Positions 16,290 through 25,290 of a DNA stretch of 33,551 nt are shown here, piece after piece. The notes beneath the pieces were generated by a model, which had not been told where the DNA came from, did no database searches, and saw only the letters and a list, made by a program, of their open reading frames with translations. The position numbers and the translations under genes are program-made. The stretch spans positions 1-33,551 of the forward strand of contig CAMBWO010000009.1 of the NCBI GenBank assembly GCA_945871285.1, read 5' to 3'. This stretch comes from Pseudorhodobacter antarcticus. GTDB lineage: Bacteria; Pseudomonadota; Alphaproteobacteria; Rhodobacterales; Rhodobacteraceae. How positions within the stretch are numbered: the stretch's first letter is position 1; every line of letters begins with the position of its first letter.

Positions 16290-17020
16290 TTGATCGGATT
16301 TAGCTTGCGCCAGGCGTCGTATTCGCCGCGTGCATCGTCGTGCAGCGGGTAGTAGCGTTGCAGCGATCCGCCTTTGAGCAGCATCATCTTGGAGAAATCC
16401 TCCCACTCATGATGGGTGCCCGCATGTTCGATGACCTTGGCCGCCAAGGCTGCCGGGCAGCAGACCGCGCCGTCATCATCGGCCACGATGATGTCGCCGG
16501 GGATCACGGTGACGCCGCCACAGGCGATGGGGCAGTTGTAGTCAAAGGGCATGAGACCGGTCTGCGTGTGAAAGTTGGGCGTCAAGCCTTTGATCCACAT
16601 CGGCATATCCAGTTCGATCTGACCGGGATAGTCGCGCACGCAACCGTCGATCACCATGCCGATGCCGCCGCGGCCTTTGAAATAGGTCATCATCATTTCG
16701 CCAAAGATGCCGGCCGTCATGTCACCCTTGGCATCAACCACCACGATGTCGCCGGGTTGCGCGGCATAGAGCACATGGCGGTGCAGCTGCTTTTCCGGGT
16801 CCAAATATTCGCCTTCGCCATACAGATCTTCGCGTTTGGGCATCATCAGCAAGGTCAGGGCCGGACCGGCAATCGCCTTGCCCTTGTTCCAGCTGACCGG
16901 GCCCTGAATATGCGGCTGGCGCACACCCAATCCGGCCAGGGTGCCTGCCACGGTGGCGGCCCCCAGGGCGCGCAGTTTGGCAATGAGTGCGGGGTCGGGG
17001 CGGGTGATGTCTTTTACCAT
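16286..17020 (-). CDS. RraA-family aldolase/decarboxylase-like protein
   Basis: This 244-aa protein belongs to the RraA fold, which includes 4-hydroxy-4-methyl-2-oxoglutarate/4-carboxy-4-hydroxy-2-oxoadipate aldolases and the RNase E inhibitor RraA. The Arg-Asp pair used for metal and substrate in the aldolases is present in DGCVRDYPGQIE, preceded by GEMMMTYFKGRGG. Other landmarks are YAAQPGDIVVVDAKGD and GVTVIPGDIIVADDDGAV. The retained Arg-Asp pair and the operon context favour a catalytic retro-aldol role on a keto-deoxy sugar acid rather than RNase regulation. It lies 6 nt after the galactonate-dehydratase-like gene and overlaps the lactonase start. Confidence 0.85.
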   Translation of the reverse strand: MVKDITRPDPALIAKLRALGAATVAGTLAGLGVRQPHIQGPVSWNKGKAIAGPALTLLMMPKREDLYGEGEYLDPEKQLHRHVLYAAQPGDIVVVDAKGDMTAGIFGEMMMTYFKGRGGIGMVIDGCVRDYPGQIELDMPMWIKGLTPNFHTQTGLMPFDYNCPIACGGVTVIPGDIIVADDDGAVCCPAALAAKVIEHAGTHHEWEDFSKMMLLKGGSLQRYYPLHDDARGEYDAWRKLNPIK

Positions 17021-17026
17021 GATATC

Positions 17027-18178
17027 CTACCAGTTTGTGACCGAGCCGTCGGCCCGTTTCAGATGTGGGGCTTCCCAGAACTTGAAGCTTTGCTTGCGGA
17101 TCAGGTCCTCGTTCACCTCGACCCCCAGCCCCGGCGCGTCGCTGACCTTGTAGACGGCGTTTTCGATGCGGGGTTGCACGGGGAAGAACTCGGCATTGTC
17201 AAAGCCCAGCTTTTCGGCGGGGGAGGAGCGGGTTTCGAGCCAGGAGAAATTGGCGACCGCAGCGCAGAAATGCACGGTGGCGGCGGTGCAGACGGGGCCA
17301 AGCGGGTTGTGCGGCATCAGGTCGACATAATGCGCCTCGGACCAGCCGGCGACCTTCATGCTTTCGGTCAGGCCGCCGACATTGCACACGTCGATGCGGT
17401 TGAACTGGTGGATGTCGCGTTCGATGTAAGGAAGGAATTGCCATTTGGAGGCGAATTCTTCGCCGATCGCAAAGGGCACGTCGGTCATGCGGCGCAGGGC
17501 CTCATAGGCCTCGGGGGTTTCATCGCGGATGGGTTCTTCAAGGAAATCGAGGGTGCCGGAGGGCATCTTCTGGCAGAAACTCGCCGCCTCGGCCACCGAC
17601 AGGCGGTGGTGATAGTCGATGCCCAGAACGACCGCATCACCCAATTCCTCGCGTGCCTTGACGCACCATTTGGCCGTCACCGGGATGCTCTCGCGGGGTT
17701 CATAGCGCCCGTTCGACTGATGATCGGCGGGTGACAGGCGCATGGCAGTCCAGCCGTGTTCCATCAACATTTGCGCCTGTTCGATCATCTCGGGGCCGGG
17801 AGGTGCGCCCGTGCTGGCAAAGGTCGGGATCACGTCGCGCTGCTTGCCGCCCAGCAGTTGGTAGACCGGAACCCCCAGCGCCTTGCCCTTGATGTCATAT
17901 AGCGCGATGTCGATGGCGCTGATGGCGGCCTGCAAGACGCGGCCCCCCTCGAAATACTGGCTGCGATACATTTCCTGCCAGAGCGCGCCGATGGCAAAGG
18001 CGTCGCGGCCGATCAGGAACTGGCTGTAGTGTTCAATCGCCCCCATCACCGCCTTTTCGCGGCCCGACAGGCCACTTTCGCCCCAGCCAAAGACACCCTC
18101 GTCGGTGTCAATCTTGACCAGCAGCTGGTTGCGGATGCCGACCCAGACGGCGTAGGGGGTGATTGAGCGGATTTTCAT
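17027..18178 (-). CDS. Enolase-superfamily sugar-acid dehydratase (copy A)
   Basis: This 383-aa protein has the N-terminal capping domain followed by the TIM barrel of the mandelate-racemase/enolase superfamily. Metal ligands are Asp in LGIDYHHRLS, Glu in FLEEPIRDE and Glu in FAIGEEFASK. The catalytic His pair matches D-galactonate dehydratase (DgoD): one in IDYHH, one in LMPHNPLGP. The second-strand motif reads AMRLSP, with Arg where many relatives have Lys. It should dehydrate a sugar acid to a 2-keto-3-deoxy acid; D-galactonate is only the nearest well-known case. It lies 4 nt downstream of a close paralogue and 6 nt upstream of the RraA-type gene. Confidence 0.9.
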   Translation of the reverse strand: MKIRSITPYAVWVGIRNQLLVKIDTDEGVFGWGESGLSGREKAVMGAIEHYSQFLIGRDAFAIGALWQEMYRSQYFEGGRVLQAAISAIDIALYDIKGKALGVPVYQLLGGKQRDVIPTFASTGAPPGPEMIEQAQMLMEHGWTAMRLSPADHQSNGRYEPRESIPVTAKWCVKAREELGDAVVLGIDYHHRLSVAEAASFCQKMPSGTLDFLEEPIRDETPEAYEALRRMTDVPFAIGEEFASKWQFLPYIERDIHQFNRIDVCNVGGLTESMKVAGWSEAHYVDLMPHNPLGPVCTAATVHFCAAVANFSWLETRSSPAEKLGFDNAEFFPVQPRIENAVYKVSDAPGLGVEVNEDLIRKQSFKFWEAPHLKRADGSVTNW

Positions 18179-18182
18179 AAGG

Positions 18183-19337
18183 TCACCAATTGGTTACAGA
18201 GCCATCGCGGCGCTTCAGATGGGGCGCCTCCCAGAACTTGAACGCCTCGCGGGTCAGCGCCTTTTCGTCGATTTCAATGCCAAGGCCGGGGGTGTTGGCG
18301 ACCGGGTAGACGGTGCCTTGCAGTTTGGGTTGCAGGGTAAAGACGTCATCGGTCTGCCCGCCGCCATAAAGGTCATTCGCGTTCACCCGGGTTTCGAGCC
18401 ACGAGAAATTGGCAACCGCCGCCGACATGTGGATTGTGGCCGCCGTGCAGATGGGGCCAAGGGGGTTGTGCGGCATCAGGTCGACATAATGTGCCTCGGA
18501 CCAGCCGGCGACCTTCATCGCCTCGGTCAGACCGCCGACGTTGCACAGGTCGATGCGGTTGAACTGGTGGATATCGCGTTCGATGAAGGGCAGGAACTGC
18601 CATTTCGACGCAAACTCCTCGCCAATGGCAAAGGGCACATCGGTGAGTTTGCGTAGCGCCTCATAGGCCTCAGGCGTCTCATCGCGGATGGGTTCTTCCA
18701 GGAAATCGAGAGTGCCGGAGGGCATTTTCTGGCAGAAACTGGCGGCCTCGGCCACGGACAGGCGGTGGTGCCAGTCGATGCCCAAGACCACCTCATCCCC
18801 CAGCGCTTCGCGGGCCTGAACGCAGGCGCGGGCGGTTTTGGCGATGTGTTCGCGGGGTTCAAAGATGCCGCCGGTGTCGCGGAAATCGGGGAAAAAGCGG
18901 ATGGCGGTCCAGCCCGCCGCTTTCAGGTTCTGCGCCTGTTCGATCATCCCCGCCGCCTCGGGGGCGGAGGTCGAGGCGAAAGTGGGAATATGGTCGCGCT
19001 GTTTGCCGCCCAGCAGGTCATAGACCGGCACGCCCAGCGCCTTGCCCTTGATGTCATGCAAGGCAATGTCGATGGCGCTGATGGCGGCCTGCAAGACGCG
19101 GCCGCCCTCGAAATACTGGCTGCGATACATTTCCTGCCACAGGGCGCCGGTCTGCATTGGGTCGCGGCCGCGTAGAAACTCGGCATAGTGCTGAATCGCG
19201 CCAACAACGGCCAGTTCGCGGCCCGACAACCCGCTTTCGCCCCAACCAAAGATGCCCTCATCCGTCTCGACCTTGACGACCAGCTGGTTGCGGTGGCCGA
19301 TCCAGACGGGAAAGGGTTTGACGTCGGTGATCTTCAT
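18183..19337 (-). CDS. Enolase-superfamily sugar-acid dehydratase (copy B)
   Basis: This 384-aa paralogue of the next gene shares long identical stretches, including FCQKMPSGTLDFLEEP and SEAHYVDLMPHNPLGP. The same ligands are present (GIDWHHR, FLEEP, AIGEE) along with the same His pair. The segment around residues 125-165 differs (SAPEAAGM...AIRFFPDFRDTGG against TGAPPGPEM...AMRLSPADHQSNG), which is where substrate loops contact the acid. The two copies therefore probably act on different but related acids. Its ATG at 19337 overlaps the manD stop by one base (TAATG), so it is translationally coupled. Confidence 0.9.
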   Translation of the reverse strand: MKITDVKPFPVWIGHRNQLVVKVETDEGIFGWGESGLSGRELAVVGAIQHYAEFLRGRDPMQTGALWQEMYRSQYFEGGRVLQAAISAIDIALHDIKGKALGVPVYDLLGGKQRDHIPTFASTSAPEAAGMIEQAQNLKAAGWTAIRFFPDFRDTGGIFEPREHIAKTARACVQAREALGDEVVLGIDWHHRLSVAEAASFCQKMPSGTLDFLEEPIRDETPEAYEALRKLTDVPFAIGEEFASKWQFLPFIERDIHQFNRIDLCNVGGLTEAMKVAGWSEAHYVDLMPHNPLGPICTAATIHMSAAVANFSWLETRVNANDLYGGGQTDDVFTLQPKLQGTVYPVANTPGLGIEIDEKALTREAFKFWEAPHLKRRDGSVTNW

Positions 19338-20542
19338 TACCAGCTCCAGAGTGTGCCGTCTTCGGCGCGGGCGATGGGCAGATAGGCCTGTTTGTAGGGG
19401 TATTTGGCGGCAACCTTTTCATCGATGTCAACGCCGTGGCCAATCGCCTCGCCGGTGACCAGATAGCCGCCTTGTTGTTCCCAAGCGTGGGGGAACATCT
19501 CATGCGTGGCCTCCAGATAGCCCGAAAACTCTTGGATGCCAAAGTTGGGAACCCAGCGGTCGACATGGACATTGGCGCCCATGGCGATGGGCGAGACATC
19601 CATCGGGCCATGGCAGGCTGAGCGGACATGATAGATGGCGGCAAAGTCAAAGATGCGGCGCAGACCGGTGACTCCGCCGGCATGAACCGAGGTCACTCGG
19701 ATATAGTCGATCAGCTGTTCGCTGATCAGTTGCTGGCAGTCATAGATGGTGTTGAAAATCTCACCCAGCGCCAAAGGGGTGGTGGTGTGCTGGCGGATCA
19801 GGCGGAAGCCCTCTTGCAGCTCGGCCGGCACGGCATCCTCCAGCCAGAACAGGCGGTAGGGTTCCAGGTCCCTGCCCAGACGGGCGGCCTCGATCGGGGT
19901 CAGGCGGTGGTGGACGTCGTGCAGCAGGTGCAGATCCCAACCCACGGTGTCGCGCAGGCGTTCGAAGAGTTTGGGGACCAAGGGCAGGTATTTGTGGGTG
20001 GACCATACCTCCTCGACCGGCAGGGTCTGGACCATGGCGCTTTGGTCTGTGCTGGGGCCGGTGCCATAGATCGGCGGCAGGCCGGGGATCGAGACTTGGG
20101 CGCGGATCGCCACCAGACCCTTTTCGCGCAGGGCCACCACACCTTCGACCGTCTCCTCGATGTCCCGGCCACCGACATGCTGGTAGATCATGATCTTGTC
20201 GCGCGAGGCACCACCCAGAAGTTGGTAAAGCGGCATGTTGGCCGCCTTGGCTTTGATATCCCACAGCGCGATGTCGATGCCCGAAATCGCGGCCATGGTG
20301 ATGGGGCCCCGGCGCCAATAGGCGCCTTTGTAGAGATATTGCCAGATATCCTCGATCCGCATCGGGTCGCGGCCGATCAGGCAGGGGATCACGTGATCCT
20401 CGAGATAGGCCACCACAGCCTTTTCGCGGCCATTCACAGTGGCGTCGCCCACGCCATACAACCCCTCATCCGTGATGATCTTGACCGTCACGAAATTGCG
20501 GCCCGGTGAGGCGACGATGACCCGTATCTCTTTGATCTTCAT
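19337..20542 (-). CDS. manD: Enolase-superfamily D-mannonate dehydratase-like (ManD/RspA)
   Basis: This 401-aa protein starts [10 protein letters not shown] at ATG 20542; the longer open frame to 20644 overlaps the upstream gene and is not family-like. It matches the ManD/RspA group. The N-terminal segment includes [11 protein letters not shown], the Arg and Tyr pair lies in [10 protein letters not shown] and PIYGTG, the metal ligands are Asp in LLHDVHHRL (with the catalytic His two residues on), Glu in FWLEDAVP and Glu in LALGEIFN, and a His lies in [10 protein letters not shown]. Members dehydrate D-mannonate and/or D-gluconate, some with low activity. It is encoded just after the epimerase/dehydratase gene (14 nt) and overlaps copy B by one base. 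Chemistry likely, exact acid uncertain. Confidence 0.88.
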   Translation of the reverse strand: MKIKEIRVIVASPGRNFVTVKIITDEGLYGVGDATVNGREKAVVAYLEDHVIPCLIGRDPMRIEDIWQYLYKGAYWRRGPITMAAISGIDIALWDIKAKAANMPLYQLLGGASRDKIMIYQHVGGRDIEETVEGVVALREKGLVAIRAQVSIPGLPPIYGTGPSTDQSAMVQTLPVEEVWSTHKYLPLVPKLFERLRDTVGWDLHLLHDVHHRLTPIEAARLGRDLEPYRLFWLEDAVPAELQEGFRLIRQHTTTPLALGEIFNTIYDCQQLISEQLIDYIRVTSVHAGGVTGLRRIFDFAAIYHVRSACHGPMDVSPIAMGANVHVDRWVPNFGIQEFSGYLEATHEMFPHAWEQQGGYLVTGEAIGHGVDIDEKVAAKYPYKQAYLPIARAEDGTLWSW

Positions 20543-20556
20543 GGTGTCCTCAGGTC

Positions 20557-21405
20557 TTACTCGGGTTGGGGCAGGGGGGTGTCGTCGGTCGGGTGTGTCC
20601 AACCCAGAAGGCGTTCGGCTTTGGCCGAGGTCATGAAGCTCCACCGCCCGGTCGGGGCACCCTTGATCGGGACGCCGGGGAAGTGTTTGGCGACAAGGGC
20701 GGTGCTGTCGACGGCATAGGCGGTGTCGGGGGCGACGATGTAGAACACCTCATGCCCCTTGAGGTCGGTTTGCACTGCCTTCAGACAAGCATCCGCCGCC
20801 GCATCCAGCCGGGTATAGGCCCAGAGGTGTTTGTCAGGCTTCCAGTCCAGTTTGGCATAGTGCCCGGCGGCAAAGGCGCGGTCGGGCAGGACCCAGTGGA
20901 ACCGCATCGAGGCGATGCTGATCCCTTCATACCGCCGGGCAAAGGCATCGCCTTGCTGTTCGCAAATCCACTTCGACAGCGAATAGGGGTCTTCGGCGTA
21001 GTTCGGGTGGTCTTCGTCGATCGGGAAATAGTCATAGCGCGCATTGCGGCTGTAGGCCTGGCCGATGGCGTTGACGGAACTGGCCTGTGCGATGCGGAAG
21101 ATGTTGTTTTCCACGGCGGCGCGCAGGGCGTTGTAGCTGCCGACCACGTTGTTGTTGTGGACGATGTGGTTGGGGTCGTTCATCGGGTGCGGGATGGCGG
21201 CCATGTGGATCATGGCATCGCATCCGGCAAAGGCGGCCACCAGTGCGTCATAATCGGCACAATCGGCGACATGATAGGTGACGCCGGGCAGGGGGTCTGC
21301 GGGCGCGAACCGGTCGATGCTGACGATCTGGTGGCCCTGCGCGCGACCCATCTCAGTGATCGCCCGCCCGATTTTTCCGGAACCGCCAGTAACTGCTATC
21401 TTCAT
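20557..21405 (-). CDS. NAD-dependent epimerase/dehydratase, uronate dehydrogenase-like
   Basis: This 282-aa extended-SDR protein starts at ATG 21405, 3 nt after the preceding uxuA-like gene. The cofactor loop TGGSGKIG lies at residues 6-13 and the catalytic Tyr-Lys pair in [12 protein letters not shown] near 142-152. The order of motifs ([24 protein letters not shown], then SLSK) resembles uronate dehydrogenases, which oxidise glucuronate or galacturonate to the aldarolactone. That would feed the SMP-30 lactonase at the operon end. Sugar-nucleotide epimerase is less likely given the neighbours. The substrate is inferred from context. Confidence 0.85.
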   Translation of the reverse strand: MKIAVTGGSGKIGRAITEMGRAQGHQIVSIDRFAPADPLPGVTYHVADCADYDALVAAFAGCDAMIHMAAIPHPMNDPNHIVHNNNVVGSYNALRAAVENNIFRIAQASSVNAIGQAYSRNARYDYFPIDEDHPNYAEDPYSLSKWICEQQGDAFARRYEGISIASMRFHWVLPDRAFAAGHYAKLDWKPDKHLWAYTRLDAAADACLKAVQTDLKGHEVFYIVAPDTAYAVDSTALVAKHFPGVPIKGAPTGRWSFMTSAKAERLLGWTHPTDDTPLPQPE

Positions 21406-21408
21406 GAT

Positions 21409-22371
21409 CTAACTCGCATAAACGGCTTGGCGCAGGCCGCGGATGTAGCCGATGGCGTAAAGCCGGCCAAAGGAGGAATAGCCGGCATTGGCGTTGCTGT
21501 CGCCTTCCACCGTGGGCACATGGTCGGGGCGCAGCACGCCGTCGAACCCGATGTCGCGGTAGGCTTTCATGCAGGCCAGCATGTCGGTTTGGCCCGCGTC
21601 ATGCCAAGTTTCATGAAACTTTTCCGGCACGCCACGCACGTCGCGGAAATGGACAAAGCTGATCTTTCTGCCAAACTTGCGGATGACCGCGGGCAGGTCA
21701 TCGGTCATCAGGGTGAAGTTGCCCTGACACATCGTGATGGTGTTCATCGGGCTGTCGACCAAGTCCAGCAGGCGCTGATAGTTCGCAACGGACCGCATGA
21801 TCCGGCCCACGCCACGAATGGGCGACAGCGGGGGGTCATCGGGGTGCATCGACAGTTTCACCCCGGCCTTTTCGGCCACCGGCAGAACCTTGCGCAGGAA
21901 GTATTCAAGGTTGGTCCACAGCGCCTCCTCATCAATCGGCGGCTCTTTGGTCAGGTCGGCGGGCACGTCGTTCAAATCGAAACTGGTGACAACCGATCCT
22001 CCGCGCGACGGGGTGGCCATGTTGGTGCGAACCCAGTTGAAATCGGTCATCCATTCATAACACCAGACCGGAATCCCCAGCTTCCCCATGTTTTCAAGCA
22101 GGGTGCAGACGGTCGCAATCTCTTCGTCCCGGCCGGGCAGACCGCGCTTGGCCTTGTTCAGGGGGGGGCGGGCCTCGATCACGGCCAGCTTGAAGCCACC
22201 CTCCTCATAGACCGCTTTCATTCGGGTCAGGGGGGCCAGATCGCACAGGCCTTCACCCGGCAGCAGGCTGTCAAATGGCAACCCGCCCACGGCCAAGTCA
22301 ATGCCCGCCTGACGCGCCAGTTTCCACAGGGGCGTCGGCGTAGGAGCGATGAATTCTGCGATTTCCAGCAT
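21409..22371 (-). CDS. UxuA-like TIM-barrel dehydratase, short form
   Basis: This 320-aa protein starts MLEIAEFIAPTPTP at ATG 22371, 2 nt after the stop of the ABC ATPase gene, so it belongs to the transporter operon. It is shorter than typical UxuA and has diverged at the N-terminus, but the metal-site quartet is retained: His in SMHPDDPPLSP, Cys in TMCQGNFTL, His in FVHFRDVRG and Asp in LRPDHVPT. It could be a mannonate dehydratase or a related xylose-isomerase-like enzyme acting on another sugar acid. Its place directly after the transporter suggests it acts early on the imported compound. Family sure, substrate unknown. Confidence 0.85.
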   Translation of the reverse strand: MLEIAEFIAPTPTPLWKLARQAGIDLAVGGLPFDSLLPGEGLCDLAPLTRMKAVYEEGGFKLAVIEARPPLNKAKRGLPGRDEEIATVCTLLENMGKLGIPVWCYEWMTDFNWVRTNMATPSRGGSVVTSFDLNDVPADLTKEPPIDEEALWTNLEYFLRKVLPVAEKAGVKLSMHPDDPPLSPIRGVGRIMRSVANYQRLLDLVDSPMNTITMCQGNFTLMTDDLPAVIRKFGRKISFVHFRDVRGVPEKFHETWHDAGQTDMLACMKAYRDIGFDGVLRPDHVPTVEGDSNANAGYSSFGRLYAIGYIRGLRQAVYAS

Positions 22372-22373
22372 CT

Positions 22374-23396
22374 TCAGGCCTCGAGTTCGGATTTGACGGG
22401 CAACAGGTCGGACAGCCGTTCCGCCGCGATGGACGAATGCTCGGCATGCAGATAACAGGCTGCGGCCTGTTTGGGTTTGATCTGATAGAGCGGTGGCTGG
22501 GTCTTGCACTGTTCCATCGCCATGGGGCAGCGGGTGCGAAAGGGGCAACCGACCGAACTGCCGCCCGCCTCGCGGGCCTTGATCGTGTCACTGCCCCAGC
22601 GTTGGTCCAGCGTCGGCCAAGGGATGCTGTCAACCAGCAGGCGGGTATAGGGGTGCTGCGGCGATTTGATCACCTGATCGACATCGCCCGCCTCCATGAT
22701 ACCGCCGCGATAGAGGACAATGATGGATTTCGCGATGTGATAGGCGGTGGTGAGATCATGGGTGATATAGATGATAGACACGCCATGGTCGCGCTGCAAA
22801 TTCCGCAGCGTTTCCAATATGCTGGCGCGCAAGCTTGCATCAACCATCGACACCGGTTCATCGGCAATCAACAGGCGGGGTTTCAACAGCAACGCCCGCG
22901 CCACGTTGATCCGCTGGCGCTGACCGCCTGACAGTTGGTGCGGGAAGCGGCCCAAGACATCCTCGGGGCGCAGGCCCACGGCCTTTAGCGCCTCGTCCAT
23001 CTTGGCGCGGGCCTCAGCGCCGGATTTAGCCAGTTTGAACTGCTTGATCGGCACGGTCAGCAGGTGGTCAACGGTGTAGAACGGGTTGAACACGGCGAAG
23101 GGGTCCTGAAACACCGCCTGCACTTCACGACGAAACGCCAGGCGGTCCTCGCCTTTCAGAGTGGTGATGTCGCGGCCGCGGTAGATGATCTGCCCGGTCG
23201 AGGGCGGGATGAACCCCAAGAGCAACATCGCCAGCGTGGTTTTGCCCGACCCGCTTTCCCCCGCGACCGTCATGATGGTCGGTTCATCTTCCTTCAGGGT
23301 CAGGGAAATGTCCTGCAAGGCGACAGTGGATTTGGCATTGATCAGCCCGCGCGAATAGGTTTTCGACACATGGCGCAGTTCCAGAAGGTTGGCCAT
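22374..23396 (-). CDS. Peptide-type ABC transporter ATPase 2 (DppF/OppF-like)
   Basis: This 340-aa ATPase has Walker A GESGSGKTT near residues 46-54, a Q-loop VFQDPFAVFNPFYT, the signature LSGGQRQRINVARAL, Walker B LLIADEPVSMVDA, and a switch His in YITHDLTTA. The C-terminal region has four spaced cysteines (CPFRTRC...C...C), as in oligopeptide transporter ATPases. It powers the importer together with the other ATPase. It starts immediately after the stop of that gene, with no gap. Confidence 0.93.
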   Translation of the reverse strand: MANLLELRHVSKTYSRGLINAKSTVALQDISLTLKEDEPTIMTVAGESGSGKTTLAMLLLGFIPPSTGQIIYRGRDITTLKGEDRLAFRREVQAVFQDPFAVFNPFYTVDHLLTVPIKQFKLAKSGAEARAKMDEALKAVGLRPEDVLGRFPHQLSGGQRQRINVARALLLKPRLLIADEPVSMVDASLRASILETLRNLQRDHGVSIIYITHDLTTAYHIAKSIIVLYRGGIMEAGDVDQVIKSPQHPYTRLLVDSIPWPTLDQRWGSDTIKAREAGGSSVGCPFRTRCPMAMEQCKTQPPLYQIKPKQAAACYLHAEHSSIAAERLSDLLPVKSELEA

Positions 23397-24380
23397 TCAT
23401 GCCTCCTCGTTATACAGGTGGCAGGTGACCAACCGGTTGCCCTGAACCATGCGGGTCGTGGGGCGGGTGGTCTTGCAGATGTCCATGACCTTTGCGCAGC
23501 GCGGATGGAACGAACAGCCACCGGGCAGGCGCAGCAGCGACGGGGCCAGACCCGGAATGCCCTGAAACACGCCCTTGTTTTCCAGGTTGGGCAGCGAGCT
23601 GATCAGCGCGGCGGCATAGGGGTGAACGGGTTTGGTGAACATCTCGCGCACGGTCGACACTTCGACCAGGCGGCCCGAATACATCACCGCGACCCGGTCG
23701 ACGAATTGCGCCATCAGGCCCATGTCATGGCCAATCAGAATGACGGCGGCGTTGATCTGGTCCTTGACCCGGTCAATCGTCTCCATCACCTGGCGCTGTG
23801 TCACCACATCCAGGGCCGAGGTGGGTTCATCCGCGATGATTACCGAGGGTTGCAGCAGAATGCCGATGGCGATGCAGACCCGCTGCTTCATGCCGCCTGA
23901 CAATTCATGCGGATACATCCTGAACACGGCAGGGTCGAGGTCGACCGATTTCAACGCGTTCACACAGCGTTCCTCGACCTGGGCGCGGCTGTCCTTGATG
24001 CCATGCGACCGAATTGCATCGACCAACTGGGCCCCGATCCGGGTGACCGGGTTCAGCGAGTTCATCGCCCCCTGCGGGATATAGGCGATCTTGCTCAGGC
24101 GGGCCTGGCGCATGTCCTCTTCGCTCAGCGACATCAGGTCAACGCCGCCAATCTCGACCCGGCCGCCCTCGATGCGGCCCGGCGGTTTGATCATGCGCAT
24201 CATGGCCAGGGCAAGCGTGCTTTTGCCCGAACCGCTTTCGCCCACCATGCCCAGCTTTTCTCCGGCGTTCAGGGTAAAGCTGACATCGTCCAGCGCCTTG
24301 GCACGGCCAGAATCGGTGTAATAGGTGACTTCCAGATTGCTGACCCGCAGGACAGGGTTTTGGTCTTGACCCATGTTCAT
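23397..24380 (-). CDS. Peptide-type ABC transporter ATPase 1 (DppD/OppD-like)
   Basis: This 327-aa ATPase has Walker A GESGSGKST near residues 46-54, the DppD-type Q-loop segment IPQGAMNSLNPV, the signature ELSGGMKQRVCIAIG, Walker B VIIADEPTSALD and switch His in LIGHDMGLM. The four-cysteine C-terminal motif (GCSFHPRC...C...C) is also present. The start could be ATG 24380 or the Met three codons in; both lie close to the permease stop. It forms a heterodimer with the next gene's product. Confidence 0.93.
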   Translation of the reverse strand: MNMGQDQNPVLRVSNLEVTYYTDSGRAKALDDVSFTLNAGEKLGMVGESGSGKSTLALAMMRMIKPPGRIEGGRVEIGGVDLMSLSEEDMRQARLSKIAYIPQGAMNSLNPVTRIGAQLVDAIRSHGIKDSRAQVEERCVNALKSVDLDPAVFRMYPHELSGGMKQRVCIAIGILLQPSVIIADEPTSALDVVTQRQVMETIDRVKDQINAAVILIGHDMGLMAQFVDRVAVMYSGRLVEVSTVREMFTKPVHPYAAALISSLPNLENKGVFQGIPGLAPSLLRLPGGCSFHPRCAKVMDICKTTRPTTRMVQGNRLVTCHLYNEEA

Positions 24381-24383
24381 ACC

Positions 24384-25277
24384 CTATTCCGACTTGCGCA
24401 CGCGGGGGTTGGCCAATTCGTCCAGCCCCATGTTGATCAGCGCCAGCGATCCCAGGATCAACACCATCGCGATGGCTGGCTCGATCGGCCACCACCACCA
24501 GCCGTTGAAGAACGCGCCCTGTCCCTGTGCCGACCAGATGATGTTGCCCAAAAGCGGCTCGCGCAGGGGGCCTAGGCCAAGCACGGCGAGGTAAAACGAC
24601 GCAAATACCGCCTGAAACACCTGCACCACAAAGGCGGCGGCGATGAAGGGCAGCAGGTTGGGCATGATCTCCTTGAAGATGATGCCCATCGACCCAACAC
24701 CTGACAACTTGGCCACGGCGACGAACTGGCGCTCCTTCATCGTCAGGACTTGGGATCGCACCACCAGCGTCGTGCCCATCCAAGACAGCACCACAATGAT
24801 CAGCGCCATCATGAAGATCGTGACATCCCGCTTGTCCAGCGTGCCCGCAACCACGACCTGGATCAGCAGCACCGGAATGGGTGTCAGGATCTGGCAGACC
24901 GTCTTGATGATCGTGTCGATCCAGCCGCCGAAATAGGCCGAGATAAAGCCCAGCACCACCCCGATCACCGTGCCGATGCCCCCGGCCAACAGGCCAATCG
25001 CCGCCGTTTGCCACATGCCCACCACCATGGCTGCCAACAGGTCACGCCCGAAAAAGTCCGTGCCCAGTGGGTATTTCAGGCTGGGGGCCTTTTTGGCCGC
25101 TGCGGTCAGAGGATAGGCATGTTTGGGGTCGATCACCATGAAGCCGATCGCCGTAAAGGCAATCAGGAAGAACAGGATCGCCAGCCCCACCGCCAGGCTC
25201 TTGTTGCGTTTGGTATAGCGCAGTGCCAGCGCAAGCCTGCTGGGTCGCACCACTTCGGTCATCGTTGCATCGGCCAC
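24384..25277 (-). CDS. Peptide-type ABC transporter permease 2 (DppC-like)
   Basis: This 297-aa inner-membrane protein has a first membrane helix near residues 30-52 (AVGLAILFFLIAFTAIGF), a periplasmic loop with YPLGTDFFGRD typical of DppC, and further helices. The EAA-type cytoplasmic loop reads AVAKLSGVGSMGIIFKEIMPN, which contacts the ATPases. It overlaps nothing: 13 nt separate it from the permease before it. It pairs with the DppB-like permease to form the channel. Confidence 0.93.
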   Translation of the reverse strand: MADATMTEVVRPSRLALALRYTKRNKSLAVGLAILFFLIAFTAIGFMVIDPKHAYPLTAAAKKAPSLKYPLGTDFFGRDLLAAMVVGMWQTAAIGLLAGGIGTVIGVVLGFISAYFGGWIDTIIKTVCQILTPIPVLLIQVVVAGTLDKRDVTIFMMALIIVVLSWMGTTLVVRSQVLTMKERQFVAVAKLSGVGSMGIIFKEIMPNLLPFIAAAFVVQVFQAVFASFYLAVLGLGPLREPLLGNIIWSAQGQGAFFNGWWWWPIEPAIAMVLILGSLALINMGLDELANPRVRKSE

Positions 25278-25290
25278 GGGGTGCAGGCTC

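Noticed and set aside
16286-17020. RraA-like gene as an RNase E inhibitor
   Set aside because: The aldolase-type Arg-Asp pair and the sugar-acid operon context favour an enzyme.
20566-22455. 629-aa plus-strand open frame
   Set aside because: Antisense to the epimerase and the short uxuA-like gene, with Gly/Val/His-rich composition typical of a GC shadow.
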